A stretch of 64,000 nt of DNA from Escarpia spicata (taxonomy: Eukaryota > Annelida > Polychaeta > Sabellida > Siboglinidae): the NCBI GenBank assembly GCA_963995525.1, contig OZ023205.1:62631933-62695932 (forward strand), read 5' to 3'. Made by a program: the position numbers and the translations under genes. The number at the start of each line of letters is the position of its first letter. Position 1 is the first letter of the stretch. Positions 38,367 to 51,052 of the stretch are shown one piece after another. Under the pieces are notes generated by a model. That model was not told where the DNA came from, searched no databases, and was given only the letters and a program-made list of their open reading frames with translations.

Positions 38367-40636
38367 CAGCGATAGAAATAAGCCAGAATATTTACTTGTC
38401 CGCCGGACAAGTAAGTTTTGAAATCTACTTGTCCCCCAAAATTTAAACTTATCCGAGTGGTTGTCAAGGGGAATCGAAGCTTCGGAAAAAAATAAACGTC
38501 TGTCTTATTTTTATGACAACACAATGTTCCTGCTGTTTCGTTGCATGAACATCTGAGTGACTTGTGATCAAAGACACAATTTGATTTAATCTGCAAATTT
38601 TGAAATTGCAAAATTATATTTGTAACTATTTTCCGGTCCATTACAGGCCTTGACATTAAGGTTTTGAATCCACTGGCCCAGGGGGCCAGTAGATTTGAAA
38701 AGTTAGTGGTCCGCCTGTAAAAGTTACTGGCCCAGATTTTATGTTACCGTCAAAAATACGCTGATACATACTGAGGTGCAAAACATTATTATTTTTTATA
38801 GATAATTTTACCAACAAAGTCAAAGTTGTTAGAAGTTACTATACACATATTGACTGTTCAAAGTGAGATGTCCAAAGCTAACAATATTGTTCAAGTGTGT
38901 ACTCAGATGCATATATACAGTATTTGCCAAGTTTAAATAAAGTGTGGCCAATGTGACGACAGCTAGTCAGTTGGTAGTTGAGTTGACACTGCTCAGGTCA
39001 TTCAAGGCATTATACTATTTCACGGTTCATTCGCTAGGTGGCACCACCCAAAATAGGCTTTGCACGCCGTCGTCCGCATGATAAGTGTTGGAGTTTGGAC
39101 TCATTATTGATCAAAATTAATATCTGTGTTATGTTTACAATGTCCTATAACTGAGAATTTTGGCGAACTGCATCTGATAACCGATGCAGTCGTGCCGTGA
39201 CCGCTGCTTCGTCTCGGCGGCGTTCGAGAACCGGAAATCAATGCCAACAGCAGTGGCCCGTAGGGCCAGTAAAATATAAGAACTGGTGGCCCGAACTGGC
39301 CCGACAGCTTCAAAAAGGCGCCGGGCCATCGGGCCAGTGTTAATGTCGAGGCCTGCATTATCATTATTATTCATCACGAATATTAAAAGTAGACACATTA
39401 CATGATGTATACCAATATTTTTGTGATGCTTATATGTACACTTTTATTAATAACGAATAATTTTTACGATGACAGGAATGAAACAATTGTTTTTCTTGCT
39501 ATTTGTTATAATGTTGCAAAAACTGTTTATGTTTAATATAATATATATATAACACTGCTGTAAAATGTTGGCATCAGTTTGTCATTGAAGATGTCACTCA
39601 ACCATTAGGAACACGATCAATGCAAAGCCAGGAAATGTTATCACAAAAATAATAATAAACTATATAATCTGATATAATTTTGTTCAACCTCTATGAACTT
39701 CAATATTAACAAATTTCTGTTTTTATAAACAAAGATAATATTCAATTGAACATCAGCAAACGAACGCATATTTTTCAATGATGATAAAACAGTTTTAACG
39801 GTGCCCGAATTACATTTACCAGGCGGAATATAATTTTTTGATTTAGTTACGCCGTAACGTTCCGCCGTAGTTGGCGGAAGCCGACATGTCAACGGCGGTT
39901 GGCGCACTGTCCCCGGCCGTGCGTTTTGCATAATTCGGCTTCGAAAACTCAAAATTTATGGTTAAAATAAATGTTACATAGATACAACACTTCTGAAATT
40001 TCATTAATATTCCGTTTATCAACCACCACCATAGATTTACCGGACAGCCAGTTACAAGTTTTAAAAATTGTTACCGATCTGGATCGGACGTTCGATGACT
40101 TGGAAGACTGCTGAGTCCGCGTGGGTTAGGCATAATAGTGGTTAAAACTATATATTTATTTAAATAACAGGTAGCGATACAAAGTATACTATTTCCAAAT
40201 TTCATCAAATATGATCCGTTAGTGGAAGCAAGTTGTACGTCAGCCAAACTGAATGATTTACGATTTTGTGAAATACAGCCTCGATCAACGGTGGCTGATG
40301 CGGAGTCTGTCCTACGCGTATGACAGAGCTAGGTCAGTGTGCTCAGCGCATGAGCCTGTTAACGCAGGCACTAAACTCGGTCGAACACTGACGTACAACA
40401 CACTGGCGGCGGAACGACAAGGCGGCGACACACTAACAAAATTGCAATGCGCGAGATCGCTAGCGAACTTCATTTACGTTTGAATTTCCTCAAATAAAAA
40501 GTTTGCAATGTTGCACGCATCACTATTTACTGTAAATTTTCACTTGTCCACCAGATAACCATGTAGAGTCATTTTACTTGTCCGGGCCAAAAATCACTTG
40601 TCCCGGACAAACGGAGAAGTGCTATTTCGAACGCTG
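38367..40636. mobile_element. hAT-type non-autonomous element, outer
   Basis: The element starts CAGCGATAGAAATAAGC and ends with the inverse of CAGCGTTCGAAATAGCAC. Both ends hold repeated ACTTGTCC/GGACAAGT words just inside. The flanking 5-bp duplication AAAAG is exact (38362-38366 and 40637-40641). It contains the inner element 38644-39355 and no intact ORF. Confidence 0.7.
38644..39355. mobile_element. hAT-type MITE nested in the outer element
   Basis: Terminal repeats CAGGCCTTGACATTAA and, inverted, CAGGCCTCGACATTAA, followed inward by ACTGGCCC words on both sides. The 5-bp duplication CATTA is exact (38639-38643 and 39356-39360). The 5-bp duplication together with CAG ends suggests the hAT5-like group. 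Confidence 0.75.
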
Positions 40637-40641
40637 AAAAG

Positions 40642-43600
40642 GCATTTGTGACACGCGACTAAATTAAATACATGAGACGCAGTAGCAGTGTATAGTTTGT
40701 AGTTTAATATCATACTATTTACATATAGTATAGTATGTACACAGTGTATATAACACATATATATATATATATTTAGGTATTATAATACAGGCTTAGTCAA
40801 GCATTCTTATAACAAAACACAATATTCAGATTTACACTTTTTAATATTTGCGTAATATTCAACATATCCAGAAAATATTATACAGGTAATATGTGATGTG
40901 TGCCAAATTTCTTTGAGTTAGGTTTAACATAAATTGAGATATACTATTGTTCGATTTTGAAAATTAAAAATGTACAAGCAAAACAGTAACTTTGTAAAAT
41001 TACATTTAGATCAATATAAATGTGGACAAATGGAAGATCACTGTATATGTATAGACAAAACAACAAGTTTTATTTACCGGTAGTTAAATTGGCATGTCTT
41101 AGCTTTATTTTGTAAGTTTTAGCAAAAGACAATATAATATTCAGCATGACATAACATTTTATGTATAAATTCACATCATATTTAATCTTTCCAGAGACTA
41201 TTATACAGGTATAAGCAATCGGTATGCAAAATATTGTTGGGTTAGACTGAACAGAAATTGAAATATATTGGACTGCAAATAGTACAAAGTGTGATGTCAA
41301 ACATTAAAATAATTATAGAGATGCATAGCTAATTTGGAAAATTCCATTTTATTTACAGAAAAAATACCCATACACAATCTCATTTTTTAACAATCAGTCA
41401 ACAAACAGAAAAATTTACTATTACTAGTTTTAAGCCACTGTTTACTGGTACCCCTCTGAATAATAATTATTACAGGTAGCTACTGCTAAACACTTCAGCA
41501 AAAAGAAGATGCTGGCCGCCAGCAACCTTAGCACCCCTGGCTAGTCCACTACACAAGCACGTGACGTCATGACTTAGAAACGACACGCCTAGAAATGAGT
41601 ATGAACAAGGTCACAAGCCGGCGGCTCATTGCACATTGAGGGGAGCAGGTTTTTTTAATGTACACTATATGCAATTATTTACTACTATTGTTGAGCTATG
41701 CTATACTAAACGTTGTTACTTATCATTATATATTGGTACATTAATAAGTCTGACGTGAACAGGCTGTGTTCTATCGACTTGTGAAATTTGGCACTGCCTA
41801 GCTCAGATAAAAAGATATTATAATAATTTTAGCACACATCACATGATTAAGAATTTAACAACAAATGTAACGGTACAAGTCTCCCGGCGATCAGGCTTCA
41901 ACATCTGAAGATAAAACAAACTGAGGACATCTTGGCGATATGTACAGTTGAGTCTTTTGTGAATAGGATCTATCGACTTGCAAAGGTCGGCAACTACTCA
42001 GATCAAAACATAGTTTAATATTAATGATTAAGACTAACGGCGATCGGGATAAGAGTCGAGATAGGGGCACTTGGACAATCGAACTGAGCGCATCCTGCGA
42101 TTGGAATATGGAGTCAACATCATGGCTCTTGCAGACAGTCGTCTTCAAGCACCCCAATCTCATGACGCATCCCATTCCCGACGTGGGGTAGGGATGTGTT
42201 TTGAGGTCGGGGCGCTTGCAGACCTCTCAAATTAATATTCACAATCGTGTAACCATCTGTAGCCACGAGTAGGGTTATGGTGCATATATATGAGGGCGTC
42301 CGTCGTGTATAAAAGGCAGGGTGTTCTTTTGCCTTTTTTGGGTATCAGAGCGTCAGTGAAAAAGGGCAGGGCGTAACGCCCTGCAAATTTGACCTAGACA
42401 GAACACTGATATATACATTATTATATCAGCAGTGAATTTAACAATCCTGCATTTGATATATACCAAATACATCATAGGGAGTTTACGTATTTATCTTATC
42501 CTCAAATAGATGTTACATGCATCACATGACAGCTGTAACACTGTGTCATCTTTCAAGATAATGTGTATCTAGTGTGAAGAGACTGGCAGATAGCATCATG
42601 TCATGATGTCATTGGCCTCTTTTCAAAAACAGCAAGCAATGTACAGTGAGGATAAGTTTGGTGTATTACATGTGTTATTAGTTCCTTAAAACATTTATTT
42701 GCCTCACAAGATTATGCCGACTAGCATACTAATATCACAAGACAAGTACGATAATAATATTTTAAGTATCTCAGTCTTGAATGTTTTCACACTTTTTCTG
42801 GTCAAGGGACAACGCAATGACCAGGGCCTCTTTTAACAGCTGTATTGAAGTAGGAATAATAAAAAAGGCATGACATTCTGTCAAAGTATGCATGTGTTTG
42901 TATGAGAAATTGCCTTCAATTGGTGTCCATGTTATACCTAAACCAACATGTTGGTTGTTTATTTGCATGTTGAAAAAAATAGATATAGTTGCATCGTTAT
43001 CTCCTTGTGTCTAATCACTTAAATTATACATGTTTCTACACCACATAACAGGAAAGAAACATTGAAAATATCAGTTTGAATTTTTCACTACAATGTCATA
43101 CATTGGTTTGCCAACTCGTGAACTTACCCATATAGACCTGCTCATTCCAGCTAAAATCGCCAAAAATACATAAATGAGGGTTTTGAGGGCATACTATAAA
43201 CATGAATCTTAAAATCGGTGCCATTGTAAAAATGTTAAATATTTAAAGCTATTGGTTTGTAGTTTGTGTCAAACGTCACCGTTCAAGGTTTCCTTATGTA
43301 CAAATAAAAAAACATATTTGGTCAAATTAGTTCAAAGTTCACATTTCCTAATTTCGGGATCACTTACAAGTGGTTCTAGAATACTGAACATTAATTTATA
43401 CTAAAAAGACTGTGTTTAAATTACATAAACCATTCACATGTGCTACATGTTGAGAATTAAGGAACCCGATTCATGATGGGCTAATCAGTTGAGCAGGCAG
43501 TATACAATTACACTATTTATGCTAACTTGGAATCATTGTAAATACATCTTCTCTGAGGCACTGAGATCCACTTCATTCGCTTCCTTGGAACATTGACTAA

Positions 43601-44815
43601 GCTGATCTAACAAATTATAACAATCGTGCAGCGCTGTGTTTTCGTAAGGAAACTAAGTATTTCACTAAAACTAAGTGTTCTGATTTATTTGCAGAACATG
43701 GCACAAATAAGTGGCAGGGAGTTACAATTTGTATGTATTTCGCAAATGTTTCTTCAGATTTTGGTGAAAACGGCATGTTTATATTGTTGACACAATCGAC
43801 AACAAGACCAGGCTGCGAAATAAGGCTGGTCCGATCGTCCCAGATGAGTAGTTTCATTGACTGGAGTAGTCCATGTTTAGAGGAGCAGTCCCATCGGACT
43901 AGCTGTGATTATATGAATTAATTTACCCTGTGTACATGCTAGTTGGGTGTTGTGATGGAATAAAACAAAATATGACTATAAGGCAGCATTTTATCACACG
44001 CAACTAAATATTCCGCACGACCGTCGAATAAGAAACTTGCTGAACGCGGAGAATGTAAATGGCGGCTGTTTACATAAGGTTAGGATAGGTAGTGCTGCCT
44101 AGCGACCATGAGTGATGAGCGACATGGACAAATATACATGCGCGGGTTACAGACATCGTTACCTGCTATCTCTTCATAGATGCATTATTCCCGCATCGGG
44201 TGATTATTTTAGCAAGTTACCAAACACCAGCAATGTTATTGATTGTTCAGTCATCGGCTTCGGCAAAGGAAATGCTAATGAAAAGTATAGGCCAAATGAT
44301 GCAACTTAGCGGTCCTTTGTCGCCATCACTGGCATCAGGCTTCAAATCTGCAGGCATCGCCTTGTTCACCACTGCCATTTGCTGTCCCTTAAACTAGTTA
44401 TTTCTTCTGATGACTTTGCAATTGGATCTAGAAATCGCATGTATGTATTTGTTTAAATTAATGACATATTTAGTTGAAGAACATTTCATTGCAATGAGAA
44501 ACGGCTTGTTTTCTTTATGAAATAAAGCCACTTTTAGTGTTACCTTGTGCCAAAACTGTCACATATAGTGATATACATAATACAACAGTATGGTGGTACC
44601 CGACACATTTATTTGTAAGGATTAGTACAACAATATCAGGACTAGTTGTTTCTGAATCAGCCAGTCCGACAGACTACCTGTTAGCTAAAGCCATCATGCA
44701 CCCTGCATGACCATTATGTATTATTGATAAATTATGGCATTATCTATGTCTTAATACTACAATGACACTTAGGATTTATGTGATAATGAATATTTTTTGT
44801 AAGTTGTCTACTACC
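40642..44815. other. M-Ras intron 1, no gene
   Basis: AT-rich intron. A perfect 16-bp palindrome AGGGCGTAACGCCCTG sits near 42368-42383. Short CG-bearing patches at 41510-41640 and 41880-42380 may be old repeats but I could not pair their ends. No coding exon of M-Ras lies here. Confidence 0.4.
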
Positions 44816-44816
44816 T

Positions 44817-44957
44817 AATTATATATCTGTCATCATCTATAGACACATAGCCATAGTTAACACAGACATTGATTCTGAGTACTATCACTATGTATGTGTG
44901 TTGGTCTAAGACTAAGGCTATGTGTCTATAGTCTAGATGACAGATTTTATATAATTA
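44817..44957. repeat. 140-bp foldback (hairpin) repeat
   Basis: The arms pair: CTATAGACACATAGCC near 44837-44852 with GGCTATGTGTCTATAG near 44916-44931, and the outer ATCTGTCATC with GATGACAGAT. It is a small MITE-like hairpin in intron 1, about 400 bp from exon 1. Confidence 0.75.
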
Positions 44958-45341
44958 GTTATGCTTACCGGGCTAATAGCAAGTTATTTATTCATTATCT
45001 ACCGCAATGCCAATGGCGAATGTCAGTGACACAAATGTTGCGGATTCTTAGCTACATGCAAACCGATGGCATCCACTGTTATTTATAATGTTTGTGGCTA
45101 CAACACAGGCTATGGCATAGCCCAGGCACTGGTACTGCAATGCCAAGGCAATGGCATCAATTGTCCCAGTTGTCAGAGTTGACAGCCGACGTCAAGGAAA
45201 CTCGACGAAAGACGGTGAATGCATACGCGTATCAAGCACATGCACTCAAGGCATACACATATCAAGCCATTAACGACACATGGCAACAAGTAAAATGTAC
45301 TCAACGTAAATTCATGATTTCGAAGCATGTCGCATACTAAC

Positions 45342-45528
45342 CGTCAAGAATACACCACTGGCCGTCTATCTCCGTGTGTTGTATGTACGAATCTTCGATC
45401 GTCGGGTCGTAGTCCTGAACGAACATTTTCTGAAAGAACTGAATCGTTAGCGCCGATTTTCCGACGCCACCATCACCAACAACCACAAGTTTATATGTGG
45501 TGACATTTTCATTGGGAGGCTTCGACAT
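45342..45528 (-). CDS. MRAS: M-Ras exon 1 (start codon); main entry for the gene
   Basis: Small GTPase of the R-Ras/M-Ras subfamily, a membrane-anchored GTP switch that in animals acts on SHOC2-PP1 and RAF signalling and on cell shape. The ATG at 45528-45526 starts a 187-base coding exon ending in donor GTTAG. It encodes YKLVVVG, the P-loop GDGGVGKS (residues 18-25) and switch I with [10 protein letters not shown]. Joined by phase with exons 30344-30497, 25092-25191, 21343-21422 and 20474-20543 the coding length is 591 bases, or 196 residues plus stop; human M-Ras is of similar size. All five GTPase boxes and the CaaX box are intact. The frame stays open upstream to another ATG at 45651, but the chosen start gives the family's usual N-terminus. 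Confidence 0.95.
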
Positions 45529-48500
45529 TTTAACAATGTATGCTTCTTGCAAAGCGACCCTGAACGAAATTTCGCCTAGCAGTTGACACCAACTATCTAG
45601 GCCCGCGACGAGACGGGCAGCGAGGCGTCCTTGACCTTTGCACGACTGCAAAACACGTCTTCGATTTCGTTGGCAACAAACGACACCTTTTCAGCGAATG
45701 CCGTCTGCTCGCAGTTTTTTCGAGTGCAAACCGTACACAGCGCTTTTGGCGTTTATGGACATTCGTCGACTATACATACAGTTATCGCGATGTGTCGGCG
45801 AAACAAGAGAGTTATCACGCTCGCAAGCCACGCTCGCCCTAGCCGCTTCCAATCCAATGAGCCCACAGCAGTTCAGCGCCGAATCAATGGCCGATTATAT
45901 GAAGTTATTTTTAGTTCTTTGTTCTCATTGGCTGGGTCGTATCAAACGTTGTATGGGAATCGATAGAACAACTTTTGCGGCACAAAATGGAAAGATAATG
46001 TCGGGCTATATATACTGCGTCGACTAATAGCACGCTGAAAATAATGTTCACGCCGTTCTTTTTCGCATCAAATGTGACGATAACCGATAGCCTAGATCTT
46101 GCCGTAACAATGATGACGCACGAGCTTCTAGTCTGCCCATGACGCATGACTATATGGCGCTTCGGTCTCATCAAAAATTTCAGCGTCGAAATTCGATAAC
46201 GGGATGGTCGTGCCCGCTCGGACAGTTTATTGCACTAGCTGACAGCAAGTGCCTGGAACATGCGCGTACAATACGTACTTCGTTACGCACGTCCGTTCTG
46301 GCGTGCTTGCTTGCGTGCGCACGTACGCGGCGCGCTTGCGTAAACCCGCGTACGTTGCTGTACATGTCTACTATTAAGTTTAGTTTGCGTAGGTCTAGAC
46401 ATGCACTAGTAATACTGTAATTAACGTGCTTTTAATTATACAATACTATACATCTCGTATATGTAACAATCGCTCGGGACCGGTAAATTTATTCGTTATA
46501 TCTGGAATTTACTGCATGTTGGCCTACACATTAAAGAAATGGACCAATTTATTCAGTGGATAAGTGAAATTCGTTATCAATTTAAGCGAATTCGTTATAG
46601 CATAGGTTTGCTGTAGTCGGCCTACGCACTGACGTGTACGTGTGCGATAGGCACCTTTATGTAGGCCTATCAGAAATATAGGGCCCTACAAATAAAACAA
46701 ACTGCTAGTAACATATATAACGAATTGTGCGTGAGTATGAGGGGAGGGTATATCAAACAATTAGGCTAGACTACGATATATAATATAGCTACACAACATG
46801 CATGCATGTTAAAATTGTTAGTGCGGTACGCAAACATATATTTTTATTGTATCACGTACAGTTACACACATTTGTTTTCTTGTCGTTTTACAGACTAACA
46901 GATCGACCTGCAGTAGCAGACAATTCGTGAAATCTTACAATTTGTTTAACAGAAAATAAACACATAATGAATTTAAGATATCCGTAAGAAACTGAAGCCT
47001 GACCAGCACAACTGTTGTAGTTCACAAATCCATTTCCCTGTTCCTACGTTGTTCAGTGTGCCAACAAATCATATAAATATGCACGCGCGCCTGTGTGCGA
47101 GCGTGTGGGCGCGCCTGTGTGAAACATTTGTGAATGCGTGCGCAAGCCCGTAAGCTGGGGGTCCGATGAATGCACATACCCCGCTGAGCCTGAGGCAGTA
47201 GTTCCGCGTACCCGTTTTCGGATTACGTAATACCCATTCTGGATGACGAGAAGCCAAATAACGATGACGTCCTTTCGTAATTCACGAGCTAGCCTGGTTC
47301 CTGGATCTTTTATAGACTACCGGGCGTAGTTCTTACCTTAAGTTCTTACCTTAAGAACGGTCAATAATTGCCCAAGTTGAGCACTGAGACCGTCTCAAGG
47401 TTAGTTTTCTGTAGTGGTATTCCATTGTCTATTGATTTTGCTGCTATTGTTGTTGCTGTTGGCGTTATTGCTATTTTTTCTCTTTATCTTGTCTTTTCCG
47501 GTTTGCCTAGTCTCTAGGCTCGATTGTGTGCGTGCGTGCATGCATGCGTGCGTGTGTATGTGTTAGTATGTGAAGTTGTAGTTGTAGAGGTCTGGATGGT
47601 CTCTCCAGTCTCTTTGGACGATGAATTCACGTGATATTGTTATCAAATAATACTATAGCTCCTAATATTGTTATCTAGTATTATTATAACATATTTGTTT
47701 CTACCAGTCCAACAATGGGACTGCGAAGGAATTACGTCATAAACAACGCTACTAGGTTACGTCAAATTTTCCCAAGCGAACCACGGACCACATTTACAAG
47801 AAGTCTAATAGCCTACATAATACGAACATTTAGTAGATAAGTATACAGAGCTGCATCATTAGTTGTTAACTGTTGTGTTAATTTACTTCTGAAGTCCTAC
47901 ATCTGGAACCAGAGGAAGGACACGTAGACCTAGCTACTATATTAATTTCGTCCCGACGACAGTGATTTTGGTTGTTATAAGAATATCAGTGTTATTTTTT
48001 GATAACGTATAGTGTGTGTAGATGTACCTTGTATATATGAGAAGAAGTATGGCAGCTCTAGAAGTTTTTTTTTATAGTTAATTCGGAAAGTAAGTGATCG
48101 CCCGAGGCCCAGTCGATGTCACTGTCAGTCGGTCATTGAAAATGAAGCTCGGTTCTTCACGATAGTATTGCTACTACTGCATACAGAATATGATAGCACA
48201 TATGGCAAAATCCCGTTTTATTGCAAACCGACCTTGTAAGATTCTACCGTACCGTGTTCCACGACAGATATGAGGTCAGACCACATTAGATTTTACATAG
48301 ACGGCCATTATAACCTATCCTGTGCTGGGAGGAGAATTTAACTAGAGGTTTTCTTTAAACTTTCGCACCGCATAAAACATTAATTAACTGACATCGTGTG
48401 GATAATTCATGAAAACCTCATACCCCGTTTTTTAAAGAAAAATCCACCAAATACCCCACAATTTCGCTCCTAAATGATGACGGATTTTGAAATATTGATG

Positions 48501-48738
48501 CTTTAGTAGTTAACCAGATCATATAGATCAGCAAATCAGGAATCATGAAATTCAGGGACTGTAAATGCTGACTCATTTCCGGTTAGTTAGCGCCCCCTAG
48601 CGATTGTTGACTCACTGTCGGTGACGTCTCATCTTTAGTTTTCGCCCCCTAGCGTCTAGTATGGGGTGGTGGACCTCTTAGCGGGTGCATGCGCGTGTGC
48701 GCGTGTGTACGGGTAGGGGAGGGGTGGGTGGACGGCTA
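45529..48738. other. M-Ras 5' flank and spacer to the Polinton
   Basis: The first ~500 bp above the start codon are richer in CG than the intron and probably hold the promoter and 5'UTR, but I find no clear TATA box. GT/CG-rich simple sequence lies at about 47080-47130 and 47525-47565. Two copies of CGCCCCCTAGCG lie at about 48592-48603 and 48646-48657. No gene is recognised. Confidence 0.4.
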
Positions 48739-49960
48739 ATGACCGCCTCTTATGGGAAGAACGAGCTCGACATCTTTACCGTGCTACCTGCATCATCGAT
48801 AGTCACACGGTGCAACACCAACCTATGTCTTCTCTCGACTCAGGCGGTCCGATAGAATTCATGATACCCGGATCGGGAGATGATTACCTGGATCTTGCCA
48901 GTAAGATGCGACACGTTCAAGCGAAGATGATCCGAGCCGACGGAACCAACCTCGCTGCCGCCGATCCAGTGGGTCTGGTGAATAACTGGCTCCATTCGTT
49001 GTTGAGTCAAGTCGACGTCTACATGAACGTTCGCTCATGACCCCCTCGACCAACATGTATCCGTACTGCGCCTACGTAGAGACGCTGCTGAGGTATACAA
49101 TGACGATGCCAAGACGACGCAACTGTCGAGTAACCTGTGGCACAAGGACACGGCCAATCGCATGGAGGCCGTCGAGCTCGAAATATTGTCCGGAGTCGCA
49201 ACGTCGACATGATGGGTCGTTTCCACGTGGACCTGTTCCTCCAGTATCAATTCGTCACCAACGGCGTCGAGGTCAAGATATTTCTGGTATGCAGCAAGAA
49301 TGCGTTCGCGGTCATGGCTGGTGGAAGCAACACAGATTACAAGATCAACATTGTCAACACCACCTTGTTCGCAAAGAAGGCCACTCTGAATCCGACAGTG
49401 CAGATGGCGCACATCAAAGCCCCCGAGAAGAACTTTGCCAAATATCCAATGCGCCCCGTCGACTGCAATGTATATTCCATTCCTGTAGGAACCCGGTCGC
49501 ACACGCACCAGAATATGTTCCTCGGCACCCTACCCAAACGTCTCGTGCTGTGCTGCATCGATAACGACGCATACAACGGGTCGTTCGAGAAGAACCCTTC
49601 CACGCCAAGATCAACAACATCAACTTCATCGCCATGTATGTGGACGGACAACACATGCCCTCCAAACTTTTCCAACCGAATTTTGACGAAGACCTCTTCG
49701 TCAGAAGCTACATGAACCTGTTCACCTCGAGCGGTAAGGTGTGGCAAGACGAAGGGAACGGACTGTCTCGCGCCGACTTCCGACACGGCTATACTTTCTT
49801 CGGTTTGGATCTCACTACCGACGCGTGCGACGGCGCTTGCTTCCATCAGGTACAAAAAGGCAATGCACTGGCGACCACTATGAATGTCATCACCTACGCC
49901 GAGTTCGAGTCCGTGCTGGAGATAGACAAGAACCGTAACGGCATCTACAACGACTTCTGA
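48739..49960 (+). pseudogene. Polinton/Maverick major capsid protein (double jelly-roll hexon), frameshifted
   Basis: Wording matches the Polinton hexon family along its whole length. ATG at 48739 is followed by ELDIFTV, then GGPIEF and DDYLDL, ADGTNLA, NMYPYCAYVETLL, HKDTANRM, GRFHVDLFLQ, LPKRLVLC, MYVDG, and a C-terminus EFESVLEIDKNRNGIYNDF before TGA. These pieces occupy frames that change five times: about 48805, 49035-49040, 49090-49096, 49165-49180 and 49597. All five changes are in the same sense (loss of one base modulo 3). The gene is therefore a relic unless the breaks are assembly errors. It would have formed the icosahedral shell. It is more damaged than the Polinton genes to the right. 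Confidence 0.88.
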
Positions 49961-49964
49961 TGAG

Positions 49965-50000
49965 ATGGAAAGCCTGCAGATCGCCTACTCGTCATGGACC
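49965..50000 (+). pseudogene. start of a gene cut by a MITE
   Basis: Four bases after the capsid stop an ATG opens a frame with the same codon style (MESLQIAYSSW) that is interrupted after 12 codons by the MITE at 50001. I do not find its continuation after 50439. A structural gene next to the capsid gene is the likely identity, but that is inference. Confidence 0.4.
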
Positions 50001-50439
50001 CATCCTCGCAAGCCAGGGCTGTTTGCCATACAAAACTAGCCCTGGCTGATCCCCTACGCGAAGTGCGGAAGTTAGCTGAGTCAAACTAGTAATTAACTTC
50101 GCCAGTCGCGACTGCATCACCCGTGAGAACAGCGTAAATACCCGCCCCAATTTGAAGACGGATAAACGACTTCTGGGAATCCCATATATAATGACCCGTT
50201 CGTCCATTAGCACGAGCAGCTTAGCGTTATTGTGTATTCGAATAATTGCTTCTACATCATAAAGATTGCATGTAACATGAGCCACGGTTGGTTGAAGTTA
50301 GTTTTATTATGACCACCTGACCTGAGTAGATCTATTGATCTAGTGAGCGATTTGATAGGCTGAGCTTAGCGATCAGCTAGGGGTACTGCTGGCTGGGACT
50401 GACGTAATCAGCAGCAGCGACTCATGGCGCGCGAGGATG
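50001..50439 (+). mobile_element. 439-bp MITE, second copy
   Basis: Colinear in opposite orientation with 3946-4383, from CATCCTCGCAAGCCAGGG to GAGGATG. The flanking 8-mers are CATGGACC and CATGAGTA, sharing only the first four bases. Either the duplication has decayed or recombination has joined two different flanks here. Confidence 0.85.
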
Positions 50440-51052
50440 CATGAGTAGTAAGGAAACGTTTTTGAAGGGGTATTCTACGGTGTTTCAGAGGAGTTTTTGG
50501 TTGATATTAGGGAGGTTTCGAAAGCCGCCCCCCTGAGTGAAGTGAGTAGTCACGTGACCGTATGTGTGAGCGTGTGTAGCGCGTCCCCTGGTGATGGAAT
50601 GACCAGCCATGGAAGGGTTATTGTTTATATATGAGAGACGAAAGACCGAAGAGGGAATTGTAATAACGAAAGATCAAAGAGGAAAGGTTTAAAAGGTGTT
50701 GAAAGAAACGAAAGATCAAAGAGTCATAACGAAAGATCAAAGAGTGTATGTATGAATGAATAGGTAAGTTTACCTATGTTGTATACTGAAAGATGTATGT
50801 GTATTTATAAATCGTATATAACGATATATATATACATATATATATATATATATGAAACTGTAAAATATGTATGTATGTATGTATGTATGAAAGAAGAATT
50901 AGTGCTAAGATAATAACCGACAACAGTTTGAAAGTTGAATAGTTTTAATAATTATCATTCATCATCATTATCATGGTTCAATGTCCCTTGTAATCAAAGA
51001 GGGAATTAATTAATAAAATAATAATAGTGTCAATCAGTAGTCGCTGCATTCC
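50440..51052. other. non-coding, repeat-rich spacer
   Basis: It contains a 31-codon chance frame (50441-50536), three or four repeats of ACGAAAGATCAAAGAG (50635-50745), (TA)n near 50825-50852 and (TATG)n at 50868-50888. The left end of the second Polinton may lie here, but no inverted partner is available inside the window. Confidence 0.45.

Noticed and set aside
38317..41535. Larger hAT element enclosing the nested pair (CAGGGTGCC ... AGCACCCCTG)
   Set aside because: The ends agree only loosely and no target duplication of 5, 6 or 8 bp is found.
45529..45651. N-terminally extended M-Ras starting at 45651
   Set aside because: The frame is open, but the extension has no Ras-family counterpart and the ATG at 45528 gives the expected N-terminus.
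49035..49855. Several 100-170-codon frames on the minus strand opposite the capsid gene
   Set aside because: Mirror frames of the GC-rich capsid sequence, none with recognisable domains.
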